64,000 bases of DNA, taken from NCBI GenBank assembly GCA_963798655.1, contig CAWCUH010000003.1:434001-498000 (forward strand). Reading direction: 5' to 3'. The stretch is from CAVSMC01 sp963798655. Its GTDB lineage: Bacteria > Pseudomonadota > Gammaproteobacteria > Burkholderiales > Casimicrobiaceae. Shown here piece after piece: positions 43,342 to 52,800 of the stretch. A program made the position numbers and the translations under genes. A model generated the notes under the pieces. That model was not told the DNA's origin and made no database searches. It was given only the letters and a program-made list of their open reading frames with translations. Each line of letters opens with the position of its first letter. Position 1 is the stretch's first letter.

Positions 43342-44523
43342 ATGGATCCCCGCATCGCCACCGCCGCTCGCCTGCGCGACATCGCGCCGTTCCACGTGAT
43401 GGAGGTGCAGACGGCCGCGCGCGCGCTCGAAGCCGCGGGCCGCAGCGTCGTGCACATGGAGATCGGCGAGCCCGACTTTCCGACGCCGCCGCGCGTCGTG
43501 GCGGCTGCGCAGCGTGCGATCGCCGGTGGCGCCGTCTATTACACGTCGGCGCTCGGGCTGCCGGAGCTGCGCGAGGCGATCGCGCGCCATTACGCCGACC
43601 ATTACGGCGTCGACGTCCCGGCGTCGCGGATCGTCGTCACCGCGGGCTCGTCGGCAGCGCTGCTGCTCGTGCTCGCGCTGATCCTCGATCGCGACGACGA
43701 GGTGCTGCTCGCCGATCCCGGCTATCCGTGCAACCGTCACTTCGTTCGCGTGCTCGAGGGACGTCCCGTCGGCGTGCCCGTCGGCGCAGACGTCAACTAC
43801 CAATTGAGCGCCGATTCGATCGAGCGGCGCTGGACGGCGGCCACCGCGGCCGCCCTGATCGCATCGCCGTCGAACCCGACCGGCACGACGGTGCCGCACG
43901 GCGAGATGCCGCGCATCGCACGCGCCGTCGAGCGTCTCGGCGGCCGGCTGATCGTCGACGAGATCTACCTCGGCCTCACGTACGACGGTCGGCCTCGCTC
44001 GGCGCTCGACCTGGCCGGCGCGCAGACCGACGAGCTCTTCGTCGTGTCGAGCTTCTCGAAGTATTTCAACATGACCGGCTGGCGTCTCGGGTGGATCGTC
44101 GCGCCCGAGCGCTACGTGCGCGACCTCGAGAAGCTGGCGCAGAATCTCTACATCTCGCCGCCGACGGTGTCGCAGCACGCGGCGCTCGCATGCTTCGAGC
44201 CGGACACGCTCGCGCTGCTCGAGGAGCGCCGGCGCGAGTTCCAGGCGCGGCGCGATCGGCTCGTGCCCGGATTGCGCGAGCTCGGCTTCGGTGTTCCCGT
44301 CACGCCGTCCGGCGGATTCTTCGTCTACGCCGATTGCTCGCGCTTCGCCGAGGACAGCGAAGCGTTCTGCCGCGACGCGCTCGCTCACGCCGGCGTCGCG
44401 ATCACGCCGGGCGTCGATTTCGGCGGCCACCGGCCGCAGGCGCACGCGAGGTTTTCGTATACGATCGGTGTTGCGAAGATCGACGACGGCCTTGCGCGGC
44501 TCGAGCGCTACTTGAAACGATGA
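43342..44523 (+). CDS. PLP-dependent aminotransferase, class I/II
   Basis: A 393-residue fold-type I aminotransferase. The PLP lysine is Lys240 in SSFSKYFNMTGWRLGW. The substrate segment SPSNPTGTTVP and the DEIYLGLTYDG loop are conserved, and the C-terminal Arg lies in HARFSYTIG. It belongs to the aspartate-aminotransferase-like group. The amino donor cannot be told. The last codons overlap the next gene (ATGA). Confidence 0.92.
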   Translation: MDPRIATAARLRDIAPFHVMEVQTAARALEAAGRSVVHMEIGEPDFPTPPRVVAAAQRAIAGGAVYYTSALGLPELREAIARHYADHYGVDVPASRIVVTAGSSAALLLVLALILDRDDEVLLADPGYPCNRHFVRVLEGRPVGVPVGADVNYQLSADSIERRWTAATAAALIASPSNPTGTTVPHGEMPRIARAVERLGGRLIVDEIYLGLTYDGRPRSALDLAGAQTDELFVVSSFSKYFNMTGWRLGWIVAPERYVRDLEKLAQNLYISPPTVSQHAALACFEPDTLALLEERRREFQARRDRLVPGLRELGFGVPVTPSGGFFVYADCSRFAEDSEAFCRDALAHAGVAITPGVDFGGHRPQAHARFSYTIGVAKIDDGLARLERYLKR

Positions 44524-45614
44524 TCGACTCGATGAAGCGGTGGATTCTGCCGGCGGCTGCGGCGTTCGCACTCGCCGGTTGCAGCTATGCGGAGTTCTAC
44601 TGGCAGGGCGTGAGCGGGCAGATCGACCTGCTGACGCGCGCAAGGCCGATTCCCGACGTCGTCGCCGCGAGCGACGACGTGTCGCTGAAGGATCGGCTGA
44701 CGCGCATACAGGACATCCGCGCGTTCGCGAGCCGCGAGCTCGGCTTGCCGAAGAACGCAAGCTACACGCGCTACTCGGATCTCGGCCGGCCGTTCGTCGT
44801 CTGGAACGTGTTCGCGACACCCGAGCTTTCGCTTCAGCCGCGCGAGTGGTGCTTCCCGGTCGCCGGCTGCGTGTCGTATCGCGGCTACTTCAACGAGAAG
44901 GAAGCGAAATACGAGTCGGAGCGGCTTCGCGCGAGCGGCGACGACGTCTACATGAGCGGCGTGCCCGCGTATTCGACGCTTGGCTGGTTCGACGATCCCA
45001 TCCTCTCGACCTTCGTGCGCTTTCGCGAGATCGAGCTCGCGCGGCTGCTTTTCCATGAGCTCGCGCACCAGATCGTGTACGTGAAGGACGACACGTCGTT
45101 CAACGAGTCGTTCGCCGTCGCGGTGGAGGAAGAAGGGCTTCGCCGATGGCTCGCCGCGCAAAAGCGTGTGCGCGATCCCGTCGAGTACGCGCGACTCGTC
45201 GACGACGCTGCGCGCACACAGCAGCTGCGCGCCGATTTCCGCACGCTGATGCGCACGACGCGCGAGCATCTGGAAACGATCTACGCGAGCCACTCGCCCG
45301 ACGGGGACAAGCGCGCGCGCAAGGCGGCCGAGTTCGCTGCGATGCACGCCGAATACGAGCGAATGAAGACCGCCTGGGGCGCGGGCCCCGCGTTCGACCG
45401 CTGGTTCGCGAGCGGCGCGAACAACGCCGGCATCGCCGCGTCGGGTCTGTACAACGATCGCGTACCGACGTTCGCGGCGTTGCTCGCGTCCGAGGGAGGC
45501 GACCTGCCGCGCTTCTATGCGCGCGTGAAGCAGCTCGCCGCGATGCCCAAGCCCGAGCGCGAAGCGGCACTCGCGCGCATCGCCGCCGGCGTGCGCTCGG
45601 CGGCCGTGCACTGA
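44520..45614 (+). CDS. Putative zinc aminopeptidase, lipoprotein (PF10023-like)
   Basis: A 364-residue predicted lipoprotein. The signal sequence ends in the lipobox LAGC at about residue 20 (AAAFALAGCSYAEFYWQGVS). The metal motif HELAHQIVY is at residues 179-187, with FNESFAVAVEEEG as the third-ligand region. It matches the proteobacterial putative-aminopeptidase family, whose substrate is unknown. ATG 44520 overlaps the aminotransferase stop; ATG 44532 (MKRWIL) is an alternative. Confidence 0.87.
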   Translation: MIDSMKRWILPAAAAFALAGCSYAEFYWQGVSGQIDLLTRARPIPDVVAASDDVSLKDRLTRIQDIRAFASRELGLPKNASYTRYSDLGRPFVVWNVFATPELSLQPREWCFPVAGCVSYRGYFNEKEAKYESERLRASGDDVYMSGVPAYSTLGWFDDPILSTFVRFREIELARLLFHELAHQIVYVKDDTSFNESFAVAVEEEGLRRWLAAQKRVRDPVEYARLVDDAARTQQLRADFRTLMRTTREHLETIYASHSPDGDKRARKAAEFAAMHAEYERMKTAWGAGPAFDRWFASGANNAGIAASGLYNDRVPTFAALLASEGGDLPRFYARVKQLAAMPKPEREAALARIAAGVRSAAVH

Positions 45615-45650
45615 CGCGCCGATCGGGCAGCGCTGGCAGTCACACGCTTG

Positions 45651-45676
45651 TCGTCTTCGCGAACGCGGGCACCCAG
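45651..45676. repeat. Degenerate REP-like unit
   Basis: TCGTCTTCGCGAACGCGGGC followed by ACCCAG resembles a decayed copy of the TCATTCCCGCG...CGGGAATCCAG units at 9325 and 33021. It lies in the convergent gap between the aminopeptidase gene and xthA. Confidence 0.45.
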
Positions 45677-45693
45677 CGCTCTGCTTTACACCG

Positions 45694-46437
45694 CTAGGCG
45701 AGCATCATGACCACCGGCGCGTGATCGCTGGTGCCCACGTCGGACTGCACGACGCAGCTCGTCGCGCGCTCGGCGATCGGTTTCGACGCTAGGATGTAGT
45801 CGATGCGCCAGCCGATGTTGCGCGCTCGCATGTTGCGCCACGGCGGCCACCAGCTGAACAAGCGGTCGTTGTCGGGATCCGCGGCGCGTCCGACGTCGAC
45901 CATCCGGTCGCCGAGCAGCTCGTCGAACAGCTCCCGCTCCTCGGGACGCTGCCCGATGATCTGCTCCTTGCGCTCCTTCGGATGCACATCGATCACGAGG
46001 CGCGCGATGTTGAGATCGCCGCAGATCACGAGCTCGCGCCCTTGGTCGTGCAGTTCGCGCGCCCATGCGACGAGCGCCTCGAAGAAGCTGAGCTTCGCCG
46101 CGTAGTCCTTGCCGCCGTTGGGGACGTAGACCGACGCGACGACCCAGTTGCCGAACGCGATCTGCACGATGCGCGTTTCCATGTCGAACGGCGGGTGGCT
46201 CCAGTGCGGCTCGGCGTCGAGAAGCGCTCGCCGCACGTGCAGCGACACGCCCGAGTAGCCGCGGCCGCCATGCCAGAACGCGTGATAGTCGGCGAGCCTG
46301 CAGCGCTCGGGCACCTGCGCGGGCTCGGCCTTGATCTCCTGCAGGCACACGACGTCCGGCTGCTCGCGCTCGAGCCATTCGCACACCTGCGCCTCGCGCG
46401 CGCGAATGCCGTTGACGTTCCAGGTGGCGATCTTCAT
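45694..46437 (-). CDS. xthA: Exodeoxyribonuclease III / AP endonuclease
   Basis: A 247-residue DNA-repair enzyme. MKIATWNVNGIRAREAQV, VVCLQEIKAEP (catalytic Glu), GGRGYSGVSLHVRR, VICGDLNIARLVIDVH and the C-terminal TSDHAPVVM (Asp-His) form the complete active site. It cleaves at abasic sites and degrades from 3' ends. The start overlaps the fumC stop by four bases (ATGA), an unusual but clear coupling. Confidence 0.95.
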   Translation of the reverse strand: MKIATWNVNGIRAREAQVCEWLEREQPDVVCLQEIKAEPAQVPERCRLADYHAFWHGGRGYSGVSLHVRRALLDAEPHWSHPPFDMETRIVQIAFGNWVVASVYVPNGGKDYAAKLSFFEALVAWARELHDQGRELVICGDLNIARLVIDVHPKERKEQIIGQRPEERELFDELLGDRMVDVGRAADPDNDRLFSWWPPWRNMRARNIGWRIDYILASKPIAERATSCVVQSDVGTSDHAPVVMMLA

Positions 46438-47831
46438 CGGCTGCCCGCGACGTACGGCATCGTGAGCTTCCTCGGATCGACCAGGCGCTCGTAATCGTCC
46501 GCCGACAGCAGCCCGAGCGCGACGGCCGATTCCTTCGGCGTCGTGTCGTGCTCGACCGCGTGATGCGCGACGCGCGCCGCGTTGTCGTAGCCGATCACCG
46601 GCGTGAGCGCGGTCACGAGCATCAGCGAGCGCTCGACGGTGCTCGCGATCCGCTCGCGATTCGCCGTCATCCCTTCGACGGCATAACGGTGGAAATGGGT
46701 GCAGCCGTCGGCGAGCAGGCGAATCGATTGCAGCAGGTTGTGTGCGATCAGCGGCTTGTAGACGTTCATCTCGAGAAACCCGCCGGCGCCGCCGAGCGTC
46801 ACCGCGAGGTCGTTGGCGACGACCTGCAGCGTGAGCATCGCCATCGCTTCGCACTGCGTCGGATTGATCTTGCCCGGCATGATCGACGAGCCCGGCTCGT
46901 TCGCCGGCAGCGTCAACTCGCCGAAGCCCGCGCGCGGCCCGCTCGCGAGCAGCCGGATGTCGTTCGCGATCTTGTGCAGCGAGCCGGCGAGCGTCTTCAG
47001 CGCGCCCGACAGCGCGACCAGCGCGTCGTGCGCGCCCTGCGCGGCGAACTTGTTCTCCGCGGTCACGAACGGCAGCCCGCTCAGCGCGGCGATTTCGGCG
47101 GCGATCGCGCGATCGAATCCGGGCGGCGCGTTGATGCCGGTGCCGACCGCCGTGCCGCCGGCGGCGAGCTCGTAGACGTCGACGAGCGCGTGATCGACGC
47201 GCGCGAGATCCGACGTCAGCATCGATGCGTAGCCGCCGAACTCCTGGCCGAGCGTGAGCGGCGTCGCGTCCTGCAGATGCGTGCGGCCGACCTTGACGAT
47301 GTCGGCCCAGTCGCGCGCCTTGTTCGCAAGGGCGTCGCGCAGGCCGATGACCGCCGGTACGAGCCGGTTGACCACCGCCTCGGCGGCGGCGACGTGCATC
47401 GCGGTCGGCACGATGTCGTTGGACGACTGCGCCATGTTGACGTGATCGTTCGGATGCACCGGTCGTTTCGATCCGAGGGGCTCGCCGGCGGCGAGCGAGC
47501 AGACGTTCGCGATCACCTCGTTCACGTTCATGTTGAGCTGCGTGCCGCTGCCGGTCATCCAGACATGGAGCGGGAACTCGTCCGGATAGCGGCCGGCGAC
47601 GATGTCGTCGCACGCGGCGACGATCGCGCGCGCGAGCCCGGCCGGCAGCCGGCCCGATTTCGCGTTCACGTTCGCTGCCGCCTTCTTGGTGAGCGCGAGC
47701 GCACGGACGAGCTCGCGCGGCATCCGCTCCTCGCCGATGTTGAAGTACTGCAGCGAGCGCTGCGTCTGCGCGCCCCACAAGCGGTCCGCGGGCACCTCGA
47801 CTTCGCCCAGGCTGTCGGTCTCGATGCGCAT
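46434..47831 (-). CDS. fumC: Class II fumarate hydratase
   Basis: A 465-residue TCA-cycle enzyme that interconverts fumarate and malate. The family signature GSSIMPGKINP is present, along with TGSGTQLNMNVNEVIAN, HPNDHVNMAQSSND and the catalytic His in VGRTHLQDATPL. The length is normal and no iron-sulfur motifs are present, as expected for class II. Oxygen-stable FumC is common in aerobic betaproteobacteria. Confidence 0.97.
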   Translation of the reverse strand: MRIETDSLGEVEVPADRLWGAQTQRSLQYFNIGEERMPRELVRALALTKKAAANVNAKSGRLPAGLARAIVAACDDIVAGRYPDEFPLHVWMTGSGTQLNMNVNEVIANVCSLAAGEPLGSKRPVHPNDHVNMAQSSNDIVPTAMHVAAAEAVVNRLVPAVIGLRDALANKARDWADIVKVGRTHLQDATPLTLGQEFGGYASMLTSDLARVDHALVDVYELAAGGTAVGTGINAPPGFDRAIAAEIAALSGLPFVTAENKFAAQGAHDALVALSGALKTLAGSLHKIANDIRLLASGPRAGFGELTLPANEPGSSIMPGKINPTQCEAMAMLTLQVVANDLAVTLGGAGGFLEMNVYKPLIAHNLLQSIRLLADGCTHFHRYAVEGMTANRERIASTVERSLMLVTALTPVIGYDNAARVAHHAVEHDTTPKESAVALGLLSADDYERLVDPRKLTMPYVAGSR

Positions 47832-48001
47832 GTTCTCAGCTCCAGTGGTGGGCAGCGCCTGCCAGCGTGTCGCGTGTTGACCGGCTCGACGCTATGCCGG
47901 CGAGTCCGGTCCAACGAGCGGCTCCGCATGTGCACCCGGTTTGTCATTAGAGCGCCGCCGGGCACAAAGATCGAGCCGGTGGGGCCGTCCGGCATAGCCG
48001 G

Positions 48002-48030
48002 TTGTTTAGCAAAGAGATTCGCCGTATAAT
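48002..48030 (+). promoter_or_regulatory. Sigma70 promoter of the rpsF operon
   Basis: TTGTTT (48002-48007), a 17-base spacer and TATAAT (48025-48030) form a near-consensus promoter. Transcription would start near 48037, giving a 5' leader of about 95 bases before rpsF. In the same gap (47832-48001) I see no gene. Confidence 0.85.
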
Positions 48031-48131
48031 CGCGAGTTCCCTTGCCTCACCCGCTTTGCAGACGGGGAGGCCGCCGGCGAGCGCTCACCGAACGGGCGTC
48101 GCCCCACTCTAGACCACAAGGAGCGTTCTGC

Positions 48132-48611
48132 ATGCGTCACTACGAAGTCGTGTTCATCGTGCACCCCGACCAGAGCGAGCAGGTGCCTGGCATGGTCGAG
48201 CGCTATCGCGCGATGGTCACGAGCAGGAACGGGCGGATCCACCGCCTCGAGGATTGGGGCCGGCGCCAGCTCGCGTACCCGATCGCCAAGATCCACAAGG
48301 CGCACTACGTGATGATGAACATCGAATGCGATGCCGAGGCGCTCACCGAGCTCGAGCACGCGTTCAAGTTCAACGACGCGGTGATTCGCCACCTGATCGT
48401 CGCGATGAGCGAGGCGGTCGTGACGCCGTCGCCGATGATGCGCGAGGAGAAGAAGCGCGAAGGCCGCGACGGGCGCGATCGCGACCGCGGCGACCGAGGA
48501 GACCGCGGCGATCGCGGCGATCGCGGCGACCGCGGCGAGACGGGACGCGAGCCGCGTGGCGAGCCGGTGCGCGAGCCCGCTCGCGAAGCGGCGGAGAAGC
48601 CGGCGGCCTGA
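48132..48611 (+). CDS. rpsF: 30S ribosomal protein S6 with a long repetitive C-terminal tail
   Basis: A 159-residue S6. The core (1-95) is ordinary: MRHYEVVFIVHPDQSEQVPG, IHRLEDWGRRQLAYPI and VIRHLIVAMSEAV. From about residue 100 a highly charged tail follows, with five tandem GDR units (GDRGDRGDRGDRGDRG) and a Glu/Pro/Arg-rich end. The tail is longer than that of E. coli S6, which ends in glutamates. Upstream in-frame codons have no S6 content, so ATG 48132 is used; AAGGAG lies nine bases before it. It heads the rpsF-priB-rpsR-rplI operon. Confidence 0.96.
   Translation: MRHYEVVFIVHPDQSEQVPGMVERYRAMVTSRNGRIHRLEDWGRRQLAYPIAKIHKAHYVMMNIECDAEALTELEHAFKFNDAVIRHLIVAMSEAVVTPSPMMREEKKREGRDGRDRDRGDRGDRGDRGDRGDRGETGREPRGEPVREPAREAAEKPAA
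48482..48538 (+). repeat. Tandem nine-base coding repeat in rpsF
   Basis: Six or so imperfect copies of GA(C/T)CGCGGC encode the GDR repeats of the S6 tail. Such a tract can change length by slippage in units of three residues without breaking the frame. Confidence 0.8.
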
Positions 48612-48623
48612 CGCACGACGCGA

Positions 48624-48923
48624 GTGAACCGCGTCACGCTCGACGCGACGCTCGCCGAAGCGAGCCCGTTGCGCTACACGCCGGCCGGCATCCCCGCGTT
48701 CGACGGACTGCTGCGGCACGCGTCGCGGCAACCCGAAGCGGGCGGCGAGCGCAACGTCGAGTGCGAGATCGCGGCGGTTGCGTACGGCGACACCGCACGC
48801 GCGCTCGCCCGCATCGCGACCGGATCGACGCTGCGTTGCCACGGCTTCATCGCCCGCCGCTACCGCACCGGAGTCACGCTCGCGCTGCATGTGAACGAAT
48901 TCGAATCGACGAACCGAGACTGA
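48624..48923 (+). CDS. priB: Primosomal replication protein N
   Basis: A 99-residue single-stranded-DNA-binding OB-fold protein of the restart primosome. It starts with GTG (MNRVTLDATLAEASPLRYTP) and has the PriB segments GIPAFDGLLRHASRQPEAGG and CEIAAVAYG, and ends LHVNEFESTNRD. Its place between rpsF and rpsR is diagnostic for PriB in beta- and gammaproteobacteria. Confidence 0.93.
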   Translation: MNRVTLDATLAEASPLRYTPAGIPAFDGLLRHASRQPEAGGERNVECEIAAVAYGDTARALARIATGSTLRCHGFIARRYRTGVTLALHVNEFESTNRD

Positions 48924-48936
48924 AGAGGACCACGAA

Positions 48937-49224
48937 ATGCCCAGACCCGTCGGACGAGGCAAAGGCAAGGATGCGAAGGGCGGCAAGCGCCGCGAGCGGG
49001 GCAACGCGCTGTTCAAGCGGCGCAAGTTCTGCCGCTTCACCGCCGAAGGCGTGAAGCAGATCGACTACAAGGACATCGACGTGCTGAAGGACTTCGTGCA
49101 GGAGAACGGCAAGATCATGCCGGCGCGGATCACCGGCACCAAGGCGCGATACCAGCGCCAGCTTTCCACCGCGATCAAGCGCGCGCGCTACCTCGCGCTG
49201 CTGCCGTACACCGATTTGCACTGA
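48937..49224 (+). CDS. rpsR: 30S ribosomal protein S18
   Basis: A 95-residue S18. A basic N-terminal extension (RPVGRGKGKDAKGGKRRERG) precedes the conserved core, which begins FKRRKFCRFTAEGVKQIDYK. ITGTKARYQRQLSTAIKRAR is the family signature. GAGGA lies upstream of the ATG. It binds next to S6 on the 30S platform. Confidence 0.97.
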   Translation: MPRPVGRGKGKDAKGGKRRERGNALFKRRKFCRFTAEGVKQIDYKDIDVLKDFVQENGKIMPARITGTKARYQRQLSTAIKRARYLALLPYTDLH

Positions 49225-49235
49225 CGGAGAGCGCC

Positions 49236-49694
49236 ATGCAGATCATCCTGCTCGAAAAGTTGGCGAACGTCGGCAATCTCGGCGACGTCGTCAAGGTCAA
49301 GCAAGGCTACGCGCGCAACTACCTGATCCCACAAGGCAAGGCGAAGCGCGCGACGCCGGAGAACATCAAGCTGCTCGAGGAGCGGCGCAGCGAGCTCGAG
49401 AAGACGGCTGCGGAGCGCCTCGAGAAGGCGCAGGAGCTCGCGACCAAGATCGAGGGGCTCGCGTTGTCCGTGACGCAGAAGGCCGGCGTCGACGGGCGCC
49501 TGTTCGGCTCCGTGACGAACGCCGACATCGTCGAGGCTCTGAAGAAGCATGGCGTCGAGGTCGAGAAGTCGTCGATCCGCATGCCGTCCGGACCGCTGAA
49601 GCAGGTCGGCGAGTACCCGATCACGATCGCGATGCACACCGACGTGGTCGCGCACGTGACGGTCACCGTCGTCGCCGAAGCGATCGGCGCCTGA
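49236..49694 (+). CDS. rplI: 50S ribosomal protein L9
   Basis: A 152-residue L9. The N-terminal domain MQIILLEKLANVGNLGDVVK then VKQGYARNYLIPQGKA is typical, followed by the long connecting helix (about 40-75) and the C-terminal RNA-binding domain. A terminator follows 20 bases or so after the stop. Confidence 0.97.
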   Translation: MQIILLEKLANVGNLGDVVKVKQGYARNYLIPQGKAKRATPENIKLLEERRSELEKTAAERLEKAQELATKIEGLALSVTQKAGVDGRLFGSVTNADIVEALKKHGVEVEKSSIRMPSGPLKQVGEYPITIAMHTDVVAHVTVTVVAEAIGA

Positions 49695-49715
49695 GCGGCG
49701 TCTTAGTCGTGCACC

Positions 49716-49746
49716 GAGAAGGGGGCCCGCGCGGCCCTCTCTTTTG
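49716..49746 (+). terminator. Terminator of the rpsF operon
   Basis: The stem AGGGGGCC / GGCCCTCT (one G-T pair) around CGCGC is followed by CTTTTG, beginning about 25 bases after the rplI stop. Confidence 0.75.
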
Positions 49747-49810
49747 TTGCGCCTCGCCCGAACGGCGAATGCCGCACCGATCGCCGCGGCGGTAGAATCG
49801 ACACCTCCCG

Positions 49811-49836
49811 ACGCCGGCGGTCGCCGGCGTTTTTTC
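49811..49836 (+). terminator. Hairpin with T-run directly upstream of dnaB
   Basis: ACGCCGGCG/CGCCGGCGT with a very short loop is followed by six T residues, ending only eight bases before the dnaB ATG. It could be a second terminator of the rpsF operon or an attenuator in the dnaB leader. A possible -10 (TAGAAT, 49793-49798) lies just before it. Confidence 0.65.
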
Positions 49837-49843
49837 CGCACCG

Positions 49844-52800
49844 ATGCCCGACGATCGCGAAATCGAAGCGCTGAAGCTGCCGCCGCACTCGATCGAGGCG
49901 GAGCAGTCGGTGCTGGGCGGGCTGCTGCTCGACAACGAAGCTGCCGACCGCATCGGCGATGCGCTCGGCGAGCCCGATTTCTACAGCGAGGCGCACCGGC
50001 TGATCTATGCGCACATCATCCGGCTGCTCGGCGACGGCAAGCCGGCGGACGTCGTGACGGTCTCGGAATCGCTCGCGTCGGTGCAGAAGCTCGATTATGT
50101 CGGCGGGTTGTCGTATCTGGGCGCGCTCGTGCAGAACGTGCCGACCGCCGCCAATATCCGTCACTACGCGGCGATCGTGCGCGAGCGCTCGATCCTGCGC
50201 CAGCTCGCTGCGACCGCCGGGCAGATCGCGGACTCCGCGTACAACCCGCTCGGTCGCAGCGCACGCGACGTGCTCGACGAAGCCGAAGCGAAGGTGCTGC
50301 ACATCGCCGAGCAGGGCGCGCGCGGACAGCAGCAGTTCGCCGAGCTGCCGAAGCTCCTCGCGCAGGTCGTCGATCGAATCGAGCTGCTGTACAACCGCGA
50401 CGACCCGTCCGAAGTGACCGGCATCCCGACCGGCTTCAGCGATCTCGACCGGATGACGGCAGGCTTGCAGGAAGGCGACCTGATCATCGTCGCCGGACGC
50501 CCGAGCATGGGGAAAGCGCAGCCGCTCGATGCGAAGGTGAGGACGCGTTCGGCGTGGAAGCGGATGGGCGACCTCGCGGTCGGCGACGCGTTGGCGTCGA
50601 TCGACGGTGAACCGTCGGCGGTAAGCGGAATCTTTCCGCAAGGCGAACGGCAGCTGTACCGTGTGACGTTCTCCGACGGCCGCAGCACCGAGTGCTGCGA
50701 CGAGCATCTTTGGCGCGTTCACTATCGAGACTGGGCGGCGCCGCGCGTGCTTTCGACGGCGCGGCTGCGCGCAATGCTCGGGTGCGTCCGCTATCGCGGC
50801 CGGCTTTGGATCGATCTCCCGAGCGGCGACTTCGGAACGGCCGCCGAGCTGCCGATCGATCCGTGGGTTCTGGGCGCGCTGCTCGGCGATGGCGACTTGA
50901 GCGGAACGACGGCGCGCTTCTCCACTGCGGCAGATGAAATGCTTGCTCGCTTGCGCGCACGGTTGCCGGTGGAAATCGAGCTTGCCTACGCCGGTGCGTA
51001 CGATTGGCGCGTCGTGCAGAAGCACCGCGGGCGGGTCGCCGGCCGCTACGGCGTGCAAGCGAATCCGATGACGCTCGCTCTGCGCGCGATGGGACTGTGG
51101 GGCATCGGCAGCCACGAAAAATTCATACCGCGCAGCTATCTCGATGCCCATCGCAACACGAGACTCGATTTGCTGCGGGGCTTGCTCGACACCGACGGAT
51201 GGGTCGAAGCATGGGGCTCGATTCGGTATCTTACGACGAGCGAGCGTCTTGCATCGGACGTTGTCGAGCTCGTCCGCTCGCTCGGCGGCTGGTGCACGGT
51301 CGCTCGCAAGATGCCGCATTTCACCGTCGACGGCGTTCGGCGCGCCGGCCGCCCGGCATACGTCGTCAACATTCATCATCGCGACCCGCGCTCGCTGCTG
51401 CTGCTCTCGCACAAACAGACGCGCACACCGCTCATGCCACGCCGTTTTCGTCGGCCCACGTTCACATCGATCGTGCCGACACGGATGGCACGAGCGCAAT
51501 GCATATCCGTCACGCATTCCTCGCGAACGTACATCACCGACGACTACGTCGTTACGCACAACACGGCGCTCGCATTGAATATCGGCGAGCACGTCGCGCT
51601 CAACACGAAGCTGCCGGTCGGCGTGTTCTCGATGGAAATGGGCGCCGCGCAACTCGCCATGCGCCTGATCGGCTCGGTAGGCCGGCTCGACCAGTCGAAG
51701 CTGCGGATCGGCCGTCTTGCGAACGAGGACTGGGAAAAGCTCACCGTCGCGCTCGGACGTCTCAACGAAGCTCCGATTCTCGTCGACGAGACGCCGGCGC
51801 TCACCGCGATGGAGATCCGCTCGCGCGCACGGCGCCTGTCGAAGACGTACGGCAAGCTCGGTCTCGTCATCGTCGACTATCTGCAGCTCATGCAGGCGAC
51901 GTCGAGCGGCGAGAATCGTGCGACGGAAATCTCCGAGATCTCGCGCTCGCTGAAGGCGCTCGCGAAGGAACTGAAGGTCCCGGTGATGGCGCTGTCGCAG
52001 CTCAATCGCTCGCTCGAGCAGCGTCCGAACAAGCGGCCGGTGATGTCAGATCTTCGCGAGTGCGTCACGGGCGAAACGCTGGTGTGCCTGAGCGACGGCC
52101 GGCGCGTTCCGATCCGTGAACTGGTCGGCACGACGCCCGATGTCTGGGCCATCGACGAATCACAGAGGGTGCGATCAGCGCGCGCCGAGATGATTTGGCG
52201 AACGGGCGTGAAACCGACCTTCCGGATTTCGCTCGCGAGCGGGCGCTCGCTGCACGCCACCGCCAATCATCGACTGCTGGCGCATGACGGATGGCGGCGC
52301 GTCGACGAGTTCAGTGCCGGTTCCAGACTCGCGCTCGCGCGAACGGTCCCCGAGCCGACGGATGCGATCGAATGGCCGGACCATGCTCTGGTGCTGCTGG
52401 GTCAGCTGGTCGGAGACGGCAGCTATTTGCGCGGTCAGCCGCTGCGCTACACGACGGCCTCGGAGGACAACAGCGTCGCGGTGCGCGAAGCAGCCGTCGC
52501 GATGGGGAGCACGGTCTCGCGCATCGCCGGCCGAGGCTGTTGGCATCAGCTCCTCATTTCCGGCAACGGCAATCGGTGGCATGCGGCCGGCGTCGGCGCA
52601 TGGCTGAAGGCGCTCGGTATTTTCGGGCAGCGCTCGCATGAAAAGCGGCTGCCCCGCGAGGTGTTTCGGCTGCGCAACCGGCAAGTCGCCCTGCTGTTGC
52701 GCCATCTCTGGTCCACCGACGGATCGATATCGGTCCGCGGTGCGGGATCGAAAGGCTCGCCGCGCGTGTATTTCTCGACCTGCTGCCGCGCGCTCGCCGC

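Noticed and set aside
47832..48001. Search for a tRNA in the fumC-rpsF gap
   Set aside because: No cloverleaf with a TTCGA-type T-arm or acceptor pairing was found by eye; a tRNA scan would be decisive.
48482..48538. Short tandem repeats considered as a CRISPR or minisatellite
   Set aside because: Units are nine bases, in frame, and encode the S6 tail; there are no spacers.
50516..50540. Possibility that intein 1 is dead because it starts with Ala
   Set aside because: The Trp66/Cys329/Thr347 set expected for class 3 splicing is complete, and the frame has no stop or deletion.
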